Counted from the stretch's first letter, positions 23,501 through 35,531 are shown. The stretch: 64,000 nucleotides of DNA from Piscicola geometra (GCA_943735955.1 OX030957.1:10653100-10717099); one strand, 5' to 3'. Notes: a model not told the origin generated them from the letters alone. Numbers and translations: made by a program.

Positions 23501-26500
23501 TAGGCTTCTCTGACCACAAACTGTTGGTCTGCAAGTGTCAACTGGCCAAATCCCATCCTGTGTAAAAAAAACTTCTAGTAGACGCTGGAAACTCTTGGAT
23601 AGAACAGAGTTTGCTCAAAAGGTTCGATTGTCTCCACTCTCGTCTAGCACTGACCTAGATGTAGATTCAGCTGCTGACCTCTACAGCTCCACTTTGATTA
23701 GCATTCTCGATGAGTTGATTCCTTTAAAGACTGTTAGAGTGCACCAGATGCCTTCGGACCCCTGGTTTGACCATGAGTGTCGCGCCATTAAACGCCTTAA
23801 GAGAAGTCTTGAGAGAAGCTACAGTAAGTCAAAAAATGAGCAAGCACGTACTGCCTGGGTCAAGCAGTTGAAATTTTACAAGTCTGTGCAGACGTACGCG
23901 AGAACAGTTCTGGAACTTGAAGCTTTCTCAGTCCAAAGGGAAGTCAGCTGATACTTGAAAACTCATTAATAGCATCGCGGGCAGAAGTAAGACGTCGTCA
24001 TTCTCAGGCATCAGTGCTGATGATTATCACGCACACCTCACAGAGAAAGTTGTGCTGGCGAGAAGGTCAATCAATGCCCAAGATGACCCAACATTTTCGT
24101 TTTGCGAGCACGGGCTCAGTTTGAATGGGTTCAGCATTGTCGACGATGAAAAAGTAGTTAGGGCTATTCAAGGGCTTCCGAATAAGCAATGCTCGAATGA
24201 CCCGGTTCCTACATGGCTGTTGAAGGAGATATCTGGAATAATTGCTCCTTTTTTAGTGAGCTTATTCAACAGGTCTTTTTTCGGCAGGCAGGGTTCCGAA
24301 GTCTTTCAAGTCCGCCTACATCACGCCACTGCTTAAGAAGCCGAATCTTAAACTCACTGAAACTTCGTCCTACAGGCCTATTTCAAACTTGAGGGTGTTG
24401 TCCAAACTCATGGAAAGATTAGTTCTCCACAGAGTAGTCAACTACCTCGCAGAATTTAATCTTTTCCCTTCCTTGCAGTCAGCCTATCGTCGTCATCATT
24501 CGACAGAAACTGCCATAACCAAAGTCTTTTCAGACATCTTTAGGGCAGCAGATGACGGTAAGCTCACATTGTTAGTGTTGCTTGATCTATCGGCAGCTTT
24601 CGATCTGGTAGATCACGCAACACTGCTTCGAAACTGCGCATCTCCTATGGTTTCTCTGACTCTGCGTTAGAATGGTTTAGGGACTACTTAAATGACAGAT
24701 GTTTTGACATCCGCTGTAGTGGAAAAAATCGCCAATGTCGGTTTCCGCTGTAGGAGTCCCCCAAGGTTCAGTCCTTGGTCGTTTACTGTTCTCGTTGTAC
24801 ACTGAAGATTTGGAAAGAATAGCAGCTAGACATGAGCTTGCTTTTCATCAGTACGCTGATGACACCCAGATTTATGGTCATCGCATTAAAGGTCATCAGG
24901 CTGACCTGCAAGAAAGGGTGTCATCATGCATTGATGAAATTGCTGCTTGGATGGGTGCCAATCAACTGAAACTTAACTCCAGCAAAACTGAAGTTATCTG
25001 GCTCTCATCCCGTCGAAACTCTATTCACACTCCCAAAGATTCAGTTCGCATTTGTTATAACGAGATAATTCCTTCTGAAAGTGTCAGAAACCTAGGAGTT
25101 TATCTCGACAAAGACCTCACCATGACGACACACATCAACAAGATGACTCAAACCTGCTTTGTTCCTTTACGCCAAATACGATCCATAAGATGGTTATTGA
25201 CCAGGGACTCACTGAGAACTTTGGCTTCTGCTTTGGTTCTCAGTCGAATTGACTATGGCAATATCATTCTTACTAGGTTGCCAATGACGCAGCTGCAGAA
25301 AATTCAGGTGCTAGAAAGTATGATCACATCAGCCCTGTTCTCATGGAGCTCCACTGGCTTCGTGTTGAAAACAGAATTTATTACAAAAACTTGTTAATGC
25401 ACAAGTGTCTGTCTAATGAGTGCCCAGATTATTTGTCGAGTAGTATTGTCATGAGAGCAAGTCTTCCCCAGAGGGAAAAACTCAGGTCTTCCAGGTCAAG
25501 AGATGTAGTTCCAGAGCTACAAACTCAAGTAATGCAGGTGCAAGAAGTTTTTTTTTCGCAGCGCCGACTCTTTAGAATAGTCTTCCCAATAGACTCAAAT
25601 CCCCGAACTCAACCGCGACATTCAGCCGTTCCCTGAAAATGTACTTGTTCGACCGATCACAATAACTTACAAATTTACTGCTCATTTTCCATTCATCAAT
25701 TTCTTGCTTCCCAATTTCATCCTTATTTTTTAAATTTATACTAATGGTCAATAATAATTGTAAAATAATAAATAAATATATATATATATATATATAGGAA
25801 CAATAATAATTGTAAAATAATAAATATTAATATATATATATATATATATATAGGATCAATAATAATTGTAAAATAAATAATAATATAATATAGATATATA
25901 CTTTTATCTTAAATTTGTTATTATTACTTCAGTTTCAACCTTTAAAAAAATTATTTTGTCCATTGGAAAAAAATAAATTTATATATATATAGAAATTATT
26001 ATATTTTAAAATTTCAATAATTTATTTTACCTATACTTACCATTTATTCATCTATCATTTATTTATTCATCTATTATTATCCAATTTTCCATAACTAAGT
26101 GGTCTTGAAGCCCATCCGGGTTTACGCCACGTTAATAACACTCGTCGTTGTATTGTATTGTATATGGGCACGGCCCCTTAAATGTATTACACTCAAAACG
26201 CGAATTCAGGTGATAATAAACAATTAGAAATTACATCTCAAAATTTCTCTTTAGATGTAGAAAAAGTAGTACATAGTAAATTTAAATTTCTAAGAACAGA
26301 GACGAAGATTAGATTTGAATATTTAAATTCCATTCTTTTGATTACATTTTTTAATGACTTATCGGATTTCTATGTCTTTTTGCATACTATAAATAGAAGC
26401 ACAATGTCTAAGTATTTTAGTTAGCGTTTGGTCTAAGCACGTTATAATGACTTAATCATTTATATTCCCTTCTTTAAAGCTCTATTATTTCTTCTCATAA

Positions 26501-28403
26501 AATATATAGATTCACAAACTTTCGAATTAGAGTTAAAAGAAAATTTTCTATCAAGATATTCTTTGAATCCAAAGAATCTTCTTCCCAAAGAAGAGTATAA
26601 CAGGACTATAGCTGATTTAAAAACTGCAAAATGATCACGACTCAAAATATTCGTTCTCAATAGGTACATTGCAAAAGTACAAATACTGCAAGGTGGGGAT
26701 GTTGAAAACCTCATTAAAAAAGACCTACTGAACAACCAGTCTACTATATAGCTATGGAAGACACTTTTGTAGCAATCAAAAAAGCTCACGTTGCTACCGG
26801 GCATGGAGGAAAAGATAAGATGGCCAAGTACTTAAATATAAACCTAACATTTCAAAAGAATTTGTTAAACTCTACAAATCATACTGCCTAGTCTGCCGAG
26901 AGAAGCGAGCACGCCCACAAAATAAGGGCGTAGTTGTGAAGCCCATTCTCACAAAAACTCTAAAGGGCAAGATGACTTGCTGTCAAGGTAACCCTAACCC
27001 TAACCCTAACCCTAACCCTAACCCTAATCTCATCATACCGGTAGAGACCAAACTCCCTACAAAGCAATGTTTGGATAAGACCCAAAGGTTGGATCTGACA
27101 TCTTCCTGCCTGCCAACGGAGCTTCTCTTCAAACACTCCAGTTCAAAAAAGATTTGTTCGACTTGTGCTCAACTAACAAAAACCTTAACGAACCAATAAA
27201 CATCGGTCGGTCTGCCCCCAACAGCCTCAATCGATCGAACACAAACGACTACAACAATAGAAGCACTGCCATCGAGTCATTACAAAGTAACGTGAAATTG
27301 TGATGGCTTCACAGTTCTCTCAAGCTGTGAGAATGACGAAACAATCACGAATAGAGCTGACGGTGTCCCAGATTGGCGACAATGTTTCCCTTCCTCTTCC
27401 GCTTCTTGACAGAGGAAGATGTGATCCCAGAAATATTTTAGGAGTTGTTGTCGATAGAGATGATAACGATCTCTACAAAATTGCTGTAACGTCAGGGATC
27501 CTGAGCATGAAATATTCAAGAAACCAGTTCGACGTTTGTTCGCAACGCCTCCGCACTAATAACTGCTTTTTAAGGCTTTACGCGTTTTGACTGCAACATA
27601 GACAAGTATATTAACATTGAACCCCAACTAAAATCCTTCGCATGCTCTCTCAATTACAGCATAGATTTAACAATTTCATTATGTTAAGATTTGAGATTTG
27701 CTTTTCAAATAAAATCGCCGATAACTCTAATAAAATCGAATCGCTATTGATCAAATCAAATCCCGTTTAGGTCAAATCGCATTGAAAACGTGTAGCCATA
27801 TCGATTTGATTTTGCCCATCACTGCACTAGGCCAAAACCATTATCACCTTCAAAACACCAGACTATATCCACATATAAGCGGTTAATTCAACCCATTTGA
27901 GCATGTTTCAGCGCATGCATGAAAAGACGCTAAGACGGACTTAATAAATACCAAATGGGGTGTTAATAACGGACTTTATAAATACCAAATGGGGTGTTAA
28001 TAACGGACTCAATAAATACTAAATGGGGTGTTAATAACGGACTCAATAGACGTCGAATGGGGGCTTCATGACGCGGAATGGAGCTCTTGTGCAGCAAAAC
28101 TTATTAAATTAATTAGGATGGAGTGAGCGGATGAATGGAGGGCACTCACCGTTCTGAATGTTATGAGCAGTTTTCTGTAGCCTGCAGTGGAGGTATAAAC
28201 GTGGTTGATTGACCTAATAAATAATTTCAGAACTTCAAACATTACTGCTACTACTACTACTATTACTACTACTACTACTACTACTACTACTAATACTTCT
28301 ACTACTACTACTACTAATACTTCTACTACTACTACTACTACTACTACTAATACTACTACTACTAATACTTCTACTACTACTACTACTACTACTTCTACTA
28401 CTG

Positions 28404-28448
<45 letters not shown>

Positions 28449-28508
28449 ATACTTCTACTTCTACTTCTACTACTACTACAACTACTACTAATACTACTAC
28501 TAATACTT

Positions 28509-28564
<56 letters not shown>

Positions 28565-28565
28565 G

Positions 28566-28619
<54 letters not shown>

Positions 28620-28841
28620 ATACTTCTACTACTACTACTACTACTACTACTACTGCTACTACTGCTACTACTACTAATACTTCTACTACTAATACTTCTA
28701 CTACTACTACTACTAATACTTCTACTACTAATACTTCTACTACTACTACTACTACTAATACTTCTACTACTACTACTACTAATACTACTACTACTAATAC
28801 TTCTACTACTTCTACTACTACTACTACTACTTCTACTACTG

Positions 28842-28877
<36 letters not shown>

Positions 28878-28883
28878 ATACTT

Positions 28884-28915
<32 letters not shown>

Positions 28916-29009
28916 GCTACTACTACTAATACTTCTACTACTACTACTACTACTACTAATACTACTACTACTAATACTTCTACTACTACTACTACTACTA
29001 CTACTACTG

Positions 29010-29060
<51 letters not shown>

Positions 29061-29099
29061 ATACTACTACTACTACTACGAATACTACTACTAATACTT

Positions 29100-29144
<45 letters not shown>

Positions 29145-30764
29145 ACAGTTGGTGCAAGACTTGAGCATATCGAAATCCAACTGAAGCTTCTGCAACTTGA
29201 GGTCCGCGTTGTCGTCAGCAAGTTCCTGCGTGGGTTTGCAGTAGAGAATAGAGTGAATCAGGCGAGATGGAAGAAAAAGAATAAAGTAATGAGAAGAACA
29301 CAATACAACACCCGAGCACAAGCAAAAGTGTCGATAATTGTAACGAGAAAGGAACAAACAAAACAAAACGGAACACAAGAAAAAGACTATAAAAATAATA
29401 ATAATAAGACAACAAAAGAACAACACGCCCACAACAACAACAACAACACCAACATCAGTCTGGCAATGGTTCGAAGTGGTCACAACAGCCTCCCTGCAGC
29501 ACTCACTTGTACGGGTAATTCTGTCCGGCATGCTGCCCCTCCCCTTGCTCCTCCCACCTACACTACTACTACTACCACCACCACCGCCAAAGTCATTCGT
29601 CAAACTATTCCTAGTCTTATTAAAATTATTATTATCGTTGTTGTTTATTTTATCGTTGTTGTTTATTTTATTGTTGTTGTTTATGTGATTAAATGAATCA
29701 TCCTCAAAAACGGCGTCTGCATCGTCTTCCTTGATTGGATGAGACATCTTGAACGGTGTGTACCGGAAGCCAGCTGTGCAATCGGAATATCGTCCTCAAA
29801 ACCATAACATCATCGCCATCATCATCATCACCATCATCAACTTTACAACATCATCATCATCACCATCATCAACTCTAGAACATCATCATCATCATCATCC
29901 CCACCATTAGGAGCCTTGGCTTGTTGAGCTCTGAGTGGGCACCAGGTCTCTCTTCTCTTACTCTGGATATGATTGGTCATCATTATCATCACCATCAGCA
30001 TCATAATCATCACTATCCATCCATCATTCCATAATCATTATCAGCAGCAACCTTGACGGCTAACTCGTTGTATGGGTTCTTGCTGGAGATGGCGAGGTGC
30101 TTGGCGAATATTTGACACTTCTCCTGCATACATCATTACAATTATATATATATATATATCCTTATTATTATTATATAGTGACGCTATTGATATTATTGAT
30201 ACCATGATGATGATGGTGATGATGATGATGATGATGATTGAGCACCTCGTAGTCTTTGAGCGTGCCCTGGTTGTCCACATCCTCCTTCTTCTTTTGTTCC
30301 TAATGTGACATGATGATGATGATGATGATGATGGTGCTGATGATGATGATGGCAGAGATGGTAATGATGATGATGATGGTAAAGATGGTAATGATGATGC
30401 TTAGACTACCTCTAGCTGCCTCTTGAGAGCCTCTATTTCATTCTGCAAACGACCCATCGCAACCTTGGAAGGCATGATGATAGTTGTGGTAATGATGAAG
30501 ATGATGATGAGAATGATGCTGATGACGATGACGGTGATGGTGATGAGAATGATGCTGATGATGATGAAGGGGAAGAAACCTTATCTGAGACGGTTTCGTT
30601 GATGACTGGCTTGTTACGAATCTTCTTTATTTTCGTGGAAAACTTTGTGTGTGTCACAAGGGTTGGTTGTTGAAAACTATAAATACCTCCCCCCTCCAAC
30701 ACGCCACTACCAGCACCTCCACCCTCCAACCCTCCATCATCATCATCAACACCAACTCCTCCTC

Positions 30765-30799
<35 letters not shown>

Positions 30800-32584
30800 G
30801 CAGCACTCACCCTCAGGGTGGACAGGGTCTCCTCAGAGCTGGCGGGAGTGACGGTGCACACGAAGGCGGTCTTGCTGTTGCCACCGAGGGAGCTCTGCAG
30901 CAGGCGTGTCAGTTTGCTCTCTCTGAACGGCACGAAGCTGTTCGTGTGGGTTGGTTGGTTGGTTGGTGGGTTGGTTGGTGGGTGGGTTGGTTGGTTGGTT
31001 GGTTGGTGGGTTGGTTGGTTGGTTGGTTGGTGGGTTGGTTGGGTTGGTTGGTGGTTGGTTGGTGGTTGGTTGGTGGTTGGTGGGTGGGTTGGTTGGTTGG
31101 TGGGTGGGATGGTTGGTGGGTTGGTTGGTGGGTTGGTTGGTGGGTTGGTTGGTGGGTGGTTGGTTGGTGGGTTGGTGGGTCGGTTGGTGGGTTGGTTGGT
31201 TGGGTTGGTTGGGTTGGTTGGTGGTTGGTTGGTTGGTGGGTTGGGTTGGTTGGTGGGTCGGTTGGTTGGTGGGTTGGTTGGTTGGGTTGGTTGGTGGTTG
31301 GTTGGTGGGTTGGTTGGTGGGTGAGATGGTGGGTTGGTTGGTTGGTTGGTGGGTTGGTTGGTTGGTGGGTTGGTTGGTGGGTGGGATGGTGGGTTGGTTG
31401 GTGGGTTGGTTGGTTGGTGGGTTGGTTGGTTGGTGGGATGGTTGGTTGGTGGGTTGGTTGGTGGGTTGGTTGGTCGGTTGGTTGGTGGGCATGGGTGCTG
31501 AGGGGTGTAATGATGAAAATTGTAATGATTAGTAAGGAGGATGTTTGAAAGTGCAATTCTCAGCCTAAAGCTCATCAACATGTCCTAGTGGTGGATGCGA
31601 GGTATAGGTTAGGATGAATGGAAGGAAGAATGAGGAGAGAATGGAGGGGCGTTGAAGAGTGAATGGAGGAGAGAATGGAGGGGCGTTGAAGAGTGAATGG
31701 AGGAGAGAATGGAGGGGCGTTGAAGAGTGAATGGAGGAGAGAATGGAGGGGCGTTGAAGAGTGAATGGAGGAGAGAATGGAGGGGCGTTGAAGAGTGAAT
31801 GGAGGAGAGAATGGAGGGGCGTTGAAGAGTGAATGGAGGAGAGAATGGAGGGGCGTTGAAGAGTGAATGGAGGAGAGAATGGAGGGGCGTTGAAGAGTGA
31901 ATGGAGGAGAGAATGGAGGGGCGTTGAAGAGTGAATGGAGGAGAGAATGGAGGGGCGTTGAAGAGTGAATGGAGGAGAGAATGGAGGGGCGTTGAAGAGT
32001 GAATGGAGGAGAGATGAAAGGATGTTTGAAGAGTGATTGAATAGATGAAGTGAATGTTAGATGCAACATTGATCGCCTCCCCTCCTCCTCCTCCTCCTTA
32101 GGCACTTGGAGTTCTTGGCGAGTTGGCTGGCGACGTTGGAGAGGGTGAGGAGGCTCTTGTTGATGAAGCCCCCCTCGCCCATGCGCTGGCCCGTGCAACC
32201 CGACTGCTTGGCGTTCTCCGAGCCGGCCAGGTCGACGAGGTTCTTGCAGCAGGTAGTGGTGGTGCTTATGCAGTGCTTTTGAGTAGGTGTTTCACATGGT
32301 CAAACTAGCGTGAAAACCAACACACACACAAACAGACAAACACACACACACACAAACAGACAAACACACACATACACACACACACACACATATAGACACA
32401 CACACACACACACACATACAGACACACACACACACACACAAACAGACAAACACACACACACACAAACAGACAAACACACACATACATACACACACACACA
32501 CACACACATATAGACACACGCACACACACATACAGACACACACACACACACACAAACAGACAAACACACACACACACAAACAGA

Positions 32585-32650
<66 letters not shown>

Positions 32651-32651
32651 G

Positions 32652-32682
<31 letters not shown>

Positions 32683-35070
32683 TACCAGCTGCGAGAGGAA
32701 GAAAGGTCTTTCACTTTCCAGATCGCCTTGTTCCCTGCTCTCGAGAGTCTGTTTAAAAAGTATTCCTTGAAAGAACGACCACAACACGACAAGAGCAGTA
32801 ATGTCGGTATCAAGAGGAACATACCACTCTGAAGATAACATGGGAGCGACTGCTGTTCTCGTTCATTCCCGTGCTGCCATAGTGACGTGCCTCTGTGGTG
32901 GAGGTGTGCTTCCTCTCCTGATAACTCCCCTTTACTACCACTCTCTCTCCCTTGCCTCCCCTCCCCTCACCACCACTCTCTCTCTCCCTTTCCTCCCCTC
33001 ACCACCACTCACTCTCTCCCTTGCCTCCCCTCACAACCACTCCATCTCTCCCTTGCCTCCCCTCACCACCACTCACTTTCTCCCTTGCCTCCCATCACAA
33101 CCACTCCATCTCTCCCTTCCCTTTCCTCCCCTCACCACCACTCACTCTCTCCCTTCTTGAGGAGTTCTAGGCAGTCTTGCTGGTTCCTCACTATATTCTC
33201 CTCCATTTCCTTCACTATCACCTCACCTTCCTTTCATCATTGGTGGTGATGATGATGGTGATGATGATGGTTATGATGATGATGGTGATGAATAAAATTG
33301 TTGCTGATCACAACTCAAGCCACACTGCAGTCACTCACCCAGTTCTCTCCTAGGGCAAGAGGCTTTTTGTCTCCCAGCAAGCTGACGAGGCTCTCGTTGT
33401 AAATCTCCAAGTAAGAGATCTTCACAAAGTAAGCTCTACTCGGCGTCTGTGCTTGCATGGTGGCGCGGTTGTGGTAGCATGGTGGTTGTGGCATGGTGGT
33501 GGTAGCATGGTGATGGTTGTGGCGGGGTGAGATGGTTTGGTAGTGGTGTGGTCGGTGGTGTGGTTGTGGCATGGTGGTGGTGAGGTGGTTGCGTTAGGTT
33601 GTGTGGTGATAGCGTCAGTAGTGGTGGTGTGGTAGCATGGGGGCGTGGTAGCATAGGGATGTGGTTGAAATGTGGTGAAGTAGTAAGGCCGTTCATGTCG
33701 TACTGAAAATAACTTGAAACTTTATTTTATTTTTAATTTATTCATTTATTATTATTAAATTTTACATAATTGAGTGACCTAGAAGCTCGCCTGGGCTTAC
33801 ACCATGTTAATAAAATTCGTCAATGTAATTAATTGCATTGAATGTATAAGATTAAATTAAATTGTATTATATTGTATAGCTACTCCTCCACCAAAACTGT
33901 CCTCACCATCATCATTTGCACCACCACCACCACTACCATCACACACACACACACCGTCACCCTCATCACCATCACACACAAACACACACACACACCCACC
34001 CACCCACCCACACACACACACCCACACACACCCACCTACCCACCCACACACACACACCCCATCACCCACACACACGCACACACACACCTTCTCAATGGTG
34101 TGGAAGAGGTAGTCGATGCACTGGAGGATGATGCCAGGCGATTCCTCGGTGCCCATCATGGTGTGAGTCTTGCCCGAAGAGGTCTGTCCGTAAGCCAGTA
34201 TCGAGCCTGTCACACGTGTGTTTTGTGTGTGTATGAGGGGAGGGAATTAAGTGTATGTGTGTGTGTGGAGGGAGGTTGTGTTTGTGTGTGTATGAGTGTG
34301 GGGAAGGTGTGTATGTGTGTGTGTGGGGAAGGTGTGTGTGGATTTTATAAATAATTCTCTAGAGCTGTATGATTGTCTATAAGAGCTTATGCTTGGATAT
34401 TCTGCACCCTTTACCGACCACCCATCCCCATCCACCATTGATTCCATTCACAAAGTCGTTCATTATGGGTTGGATCAATTCGTTGAAGATAACATCTGTG
34501 GTCGCCTCACTGCCGTAAACTTTGTCTGTGATGATTATAATTTATTAATAAATTTATCAATAAATAGTATTATAATAATTATAATATATATGAGTGGAGA
34601 GAATAAATGCTAGTTTAAAATAGATCAAAATCATTTTGAAAGAACATACATTGGTATGAAAAGTATGGAGAAGAATAATGGAAAAGAAATGCAGCAAGCG
34701 TAGAGAGCCTCCAATATAGACTAACCAAAGGTGTGCCTGTCTGAGCCATCCAGCCTCGAGATGGAATTCGCGTCCACCTTCTTCCACAACTCTGCACTCT
34801 TCTTTTCGTTTTCTCTGTCGTTGGTGTGAGGGACATTGTGTGAAATTGAGAAGAAAAGAAATTCGTTTAGAAATTTGAAATAGCTATTATTATTATTCAA
34901 TATTAAGACACCATTTAATTTTCTTCGCATATTGGTCTAGGATGAATGTGTACTAAAATGACAATTCAAAGAATTATCTGACAAAATAAAAGCATTGTTA
35001 CTTGACCAAACCTGGCAATTAATCCCCTGATGCGGACACCCACAATGATATTGTCCATCTTTTCCGACAT
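17515..35070 (-). CDS. CENP-E-like kinesin-7 motor, 25 coding exons, about 1,807 aa
   Basis: Plus-end microtubule motor of kinetochores, by family. Exons (high to low): 35070-35012, 34814-34726, 34525-34436, 34206-34088, 33446-33339, 33230-33146, 32892-32825, 32748-32686, 32242-32106, 30937-30811, 30642-30580, 30463-30410, 30299-30246, 30123-30052, 29956-29905, 29773-29454, 29225-29147, 28181-28150, 22389-22361, 22230-19307, 18901-18786, 18527-18408, 18312-18175, 18049-17930, 17820-17515. All have AG/GT borders and consistent phase. Motor: [12 protein letters not shown]-loop (86-93), NENSSRSH switch I (194-201), NLVDLAGSE switch II (228-236), [16 protein letters not shown]. Neck reads KIRNKPVIN, then [22 protein letters not shown] after the neck resembles a conserved CENP-E segment. 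The rest is coiled coil with 17 tandem 24-residue repeats; the tail is Ser/Asn-rich. Human CENP-E is longer (about 2,700 aa). A 5' noncoding exon is implied by the acceptor just before the ATG. Exons 18-19 are the least certain. Confidence 0.9.
20760..21974 (-). repeat. 72-bp coding minisatellite: 17 x 24-residue coiled-coil repeat
   Basis: Within kinesin exon 20 the consensus [20 protein letters not shown] plus EQVV/EQVA/EQVG repeats 17 times. The first unit lacks three residues and the last is diverged ([10 protein letters not shown]). At DNA level units are nearly identical, differing mainly at CAAATGACC/CAAATGGCC/CAAATGCCC and a few wobble sites. A 24-residue period is not a multiple of the 7-residue heptad, so the heptad phase shifts between units unless a stutter is accommodated. 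Confidence 0.97.
23165..26165 (+). mobile_element. LINE (family A) copy with endonuclease and RT, decayed
   Basis: In order: the endonuclease C-terminal half ([25 protein letters not shown]), a linker ([17 protein letters not shown]), and the reverse transcriptase ([54 protein letters not shown]). At least three frameshifts split it into frames at 23260-23565, 23535-23951, 24052-24336, 24389-24670 and 24735-25397. The 3' end has AT-rich sequence and the tail AAGTGGTCTTGAAGCCCATC with GGGTTTACGCCAC, ending in GTATT repeats. That tail is shared with the SINEs at 50.6 and 58.7 kb. It sits in intron 18 of the kinesin, antisense to it. Confidence 0.88.
26500..27590 (+). pseudogene. Integrase-type transposon relic (KRBA2-like), core deleted
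   Basis: Broken frames give an N-terminal segment, then an H2C2 zinc-binding region ([32 protein letters not shown]). After the telomeric tract they give [15 protein letters not shown] and a C-terminal [23 protein letters not shown] domain. This order matches integrase-bearing elements annotated in animal genomes as KRAB-A domain-containing protein 2-like. The catalytic DDE core that should lie between the zinc region and PYKAMFG is absent. Nested inside the hAT element at 22,478-27,824. Confidence 0.75.
26989..27024 (+). repeat. Interstitial telomeric repeat (TAACCC)6
   Basis: Six perfect TAACCC units, the complement of TTAGGG. They lie at the deletion junction of the integrase-element relic, not at a chromosome end. 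The motif also indicates the telomere type of the organism. Confidence 0.97.
27930..28070 (+). repeat. 34-bp tandem repeat, about four copies
   Basis: The unit is close to AATACCAAATGGGGTGTTAAT followed by AACGGACTCAATA. Copies degenerate at the right edge (GTCGAATGGGGG). It lies in kinesin intron 18, just downstream of the hAT duplication. Confidence 0.85.
28247..29150 (+). repeat. (TAC)n microsatellite with TAATACTTC interruptions
   Basis: About 900 bp of ACT/TAC triplets with recurrent AATACTTCT and GCT interruptions. It fills nearly all of kinesin intron 17. The donor of exon 17 (GTTAGTAGTAG on the minus strand) is the first unit of the array. Long open frames in several phases (poly-Thr, poly-Val, poly-Ser) are by-products of the triplet period, not genes. 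Confidence 0.95.
29800..30400. repeat. CAT/GAT triplet and TA-rich tracts in kinesin introns
   Basis: Imperfect ATC/ATG triplet runs at about 29,805-29,902, 30,205-30,240 and 30,308-30,395, with a short (TA)n at 30,145-30,160. They lie between kinesin exons 12 to 16, which are 54 to 320 bp long. They have no coding meaning. Confidence 0.8.
30946..31490 (+). repeat. (GGTT/GGTGGGTT)n low-complexity array
   Basis: About 545 bp built only from GGTT, GGTG and rare GATG/GGTC words. It occupies most of kinesin intron 9; on the kinesin strand it reads CCAACCAACC and runs to within about 10 bp of the exon 10 acceptor. Apparent WVGW/PTNQ frames are period artefacts. The plus strand is G-rich. Confidence 0.95.
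31637..32020 (+). repeat. 34-bp minisatellite, about 11 copies
   Basis: The unit is GAATGGAGGAGAGAATGGAG followed by GGGCGTTGAAGAGT, almost perfectly repeated. It is in kinesin intron 9, right of the GGTT array. Confidence 0.95.
32318..32682 (+). repeat. (CA)n-based array with ACAGACAAAC interruptions
   Basis: About 365 bp of CA dinucleotides broken by ACAGACAAACA and ATATAGACA words at regular spacing, suggesting higher-order duplication. It lies in kinesin intron 8, starting directly after the exon 8 donor (GTATGTGTGTG). Confidence 0.93.
32935..33160 (+). repeat. Pyrimidine-rich imperfect tandem repeat
   Basis: Units close to CTCTCCCTTGCCTCCCCTCA then CCACCACTCA repeat about seven times in kinesin intron 6. 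The repeat word CTCACTCTCT also forms the exon 6 donor (AGAGAGTGAG on the minus strand). Confidence 0.8.
33455..33695 (+). repeat. GTGGTGGT-rich low-complexity tract
   Basis: Irregular GGTTGTGG/CATGGTGG words upstream of kinesin exon 5. On the minus strand it reads CCACAACCACCATGC up to the exon 5 acceptor. Confidence 0.75.
33717..33880 (+). mobile_element. LINE family A 3'-end fragment
   Basis: AT-rich sequence followed by GTGACCTAGAAGCTCGCCTG and GGCTTACACCATGTTAATAA corresponds to the 3' tail of LINE A (26,096-26,165) and of the SINEs at 50.6 and 58.7 kb. Only the tail is present, as expected for extreme 5' truncation. In kinesin intron 4. Confidence 0.65.
33930..34090 (+). repeat. (CA)n/(CCCA)n array
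   Basis: CACACA and CCCACCCA words, about 160 bp, ending exactly at the kinesin exon 4 donor (AAG then GTGTGTGTG on the minus strand). Confidence 0.9.
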
Positions 35071-35435
35071 TAAAACTGCAAAAATAAAATTTGAAATGAA
35101 TTATATTCCAAATAAGTACCTTTTTAAATAATTAATTGTTTAATTCCAACAAAAAATTCATAAAACTACTTCTTGAAGCCATCCTTTAAGCGTTGAAATT
35201 GAATTTTACAATTGTACAATATTTTTTTGCCTGAAATTTAATATATGATCAGCAAGCACTTTTAAAAAAACGGCGGTAGGCCATGTGATTATATTACTTT
35301 TGAGTGAAGAGCCTAATTTTTACAAACTTTAAAAAAAATCTATTTTATCAAATTAGTAACTGACAATTTGAATATTTCAAAAAAAAATAAATAAAATAAA
35401 TATTGATTTTTTTTATATAATAATTAAGTTGACTA

Positions 35436-35436
<1 letters not shown>

Positions 35437-35530
<94 letters not shown>
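35437..35530 (+). repeat. (ATA)n microsatellite, about 31 triplets
   Basis: Perfect AAT/ATA triplets upstream of the kinesin start, within its presumed 5' intron or promoter region. Confidence 0.95.

Positions 35531-35531
<1 letters not shown>

Larger units (their letters stand above)
22478..27824 (+). mobile_element. hAT-type element, 5.35 kb, in kinesin intron 18
   Basis: The ends are CAGTGATGAGC and GCCCATCACTG, forming an 11-bp imperfect terminal inverted repeat. Both sides carry the 8-bp direct repeat CACTAGGC (22470-22477 and 27825-27832). An 8-bp duplication and a CAGTG start are hallmarks of hAT transposons. The subterminal zones hold repeated TCAAATC/GATTTGA words, as hAT ends often do. 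No hAT transposase was found inside; instead it contains LINE A (23,165-26,165) and an integrase-element relic (26,500-27,590), so it is a non-autonomous hAT enlarged by nested insertions. The plus strand is arbitrary. Confidence 0.85.

Noticed and set aside
28066..29221. Long poly-Val, poly-Thr and poly-Ser open frames
   Set aside because: They are phases of one (TAC)n microsatellite inside a kinesin intron; flanking kinesin exons splice in phase around it.
30433..31581. Open frames rich in PTNQPT or WVGW over the GGTT array
   Set aside because: Artefact of a 4-bp low-complexity repeat. Only the 30811-30937 part is a real exon, on the minus strand.
32292..32841. Cys/Val-rich frames over the CA array
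   Set aside because: Dinucleotide repeat in intron 8; only the flanking 32,686-32,748 and 32,825-32,892 parts are kinesin exons.
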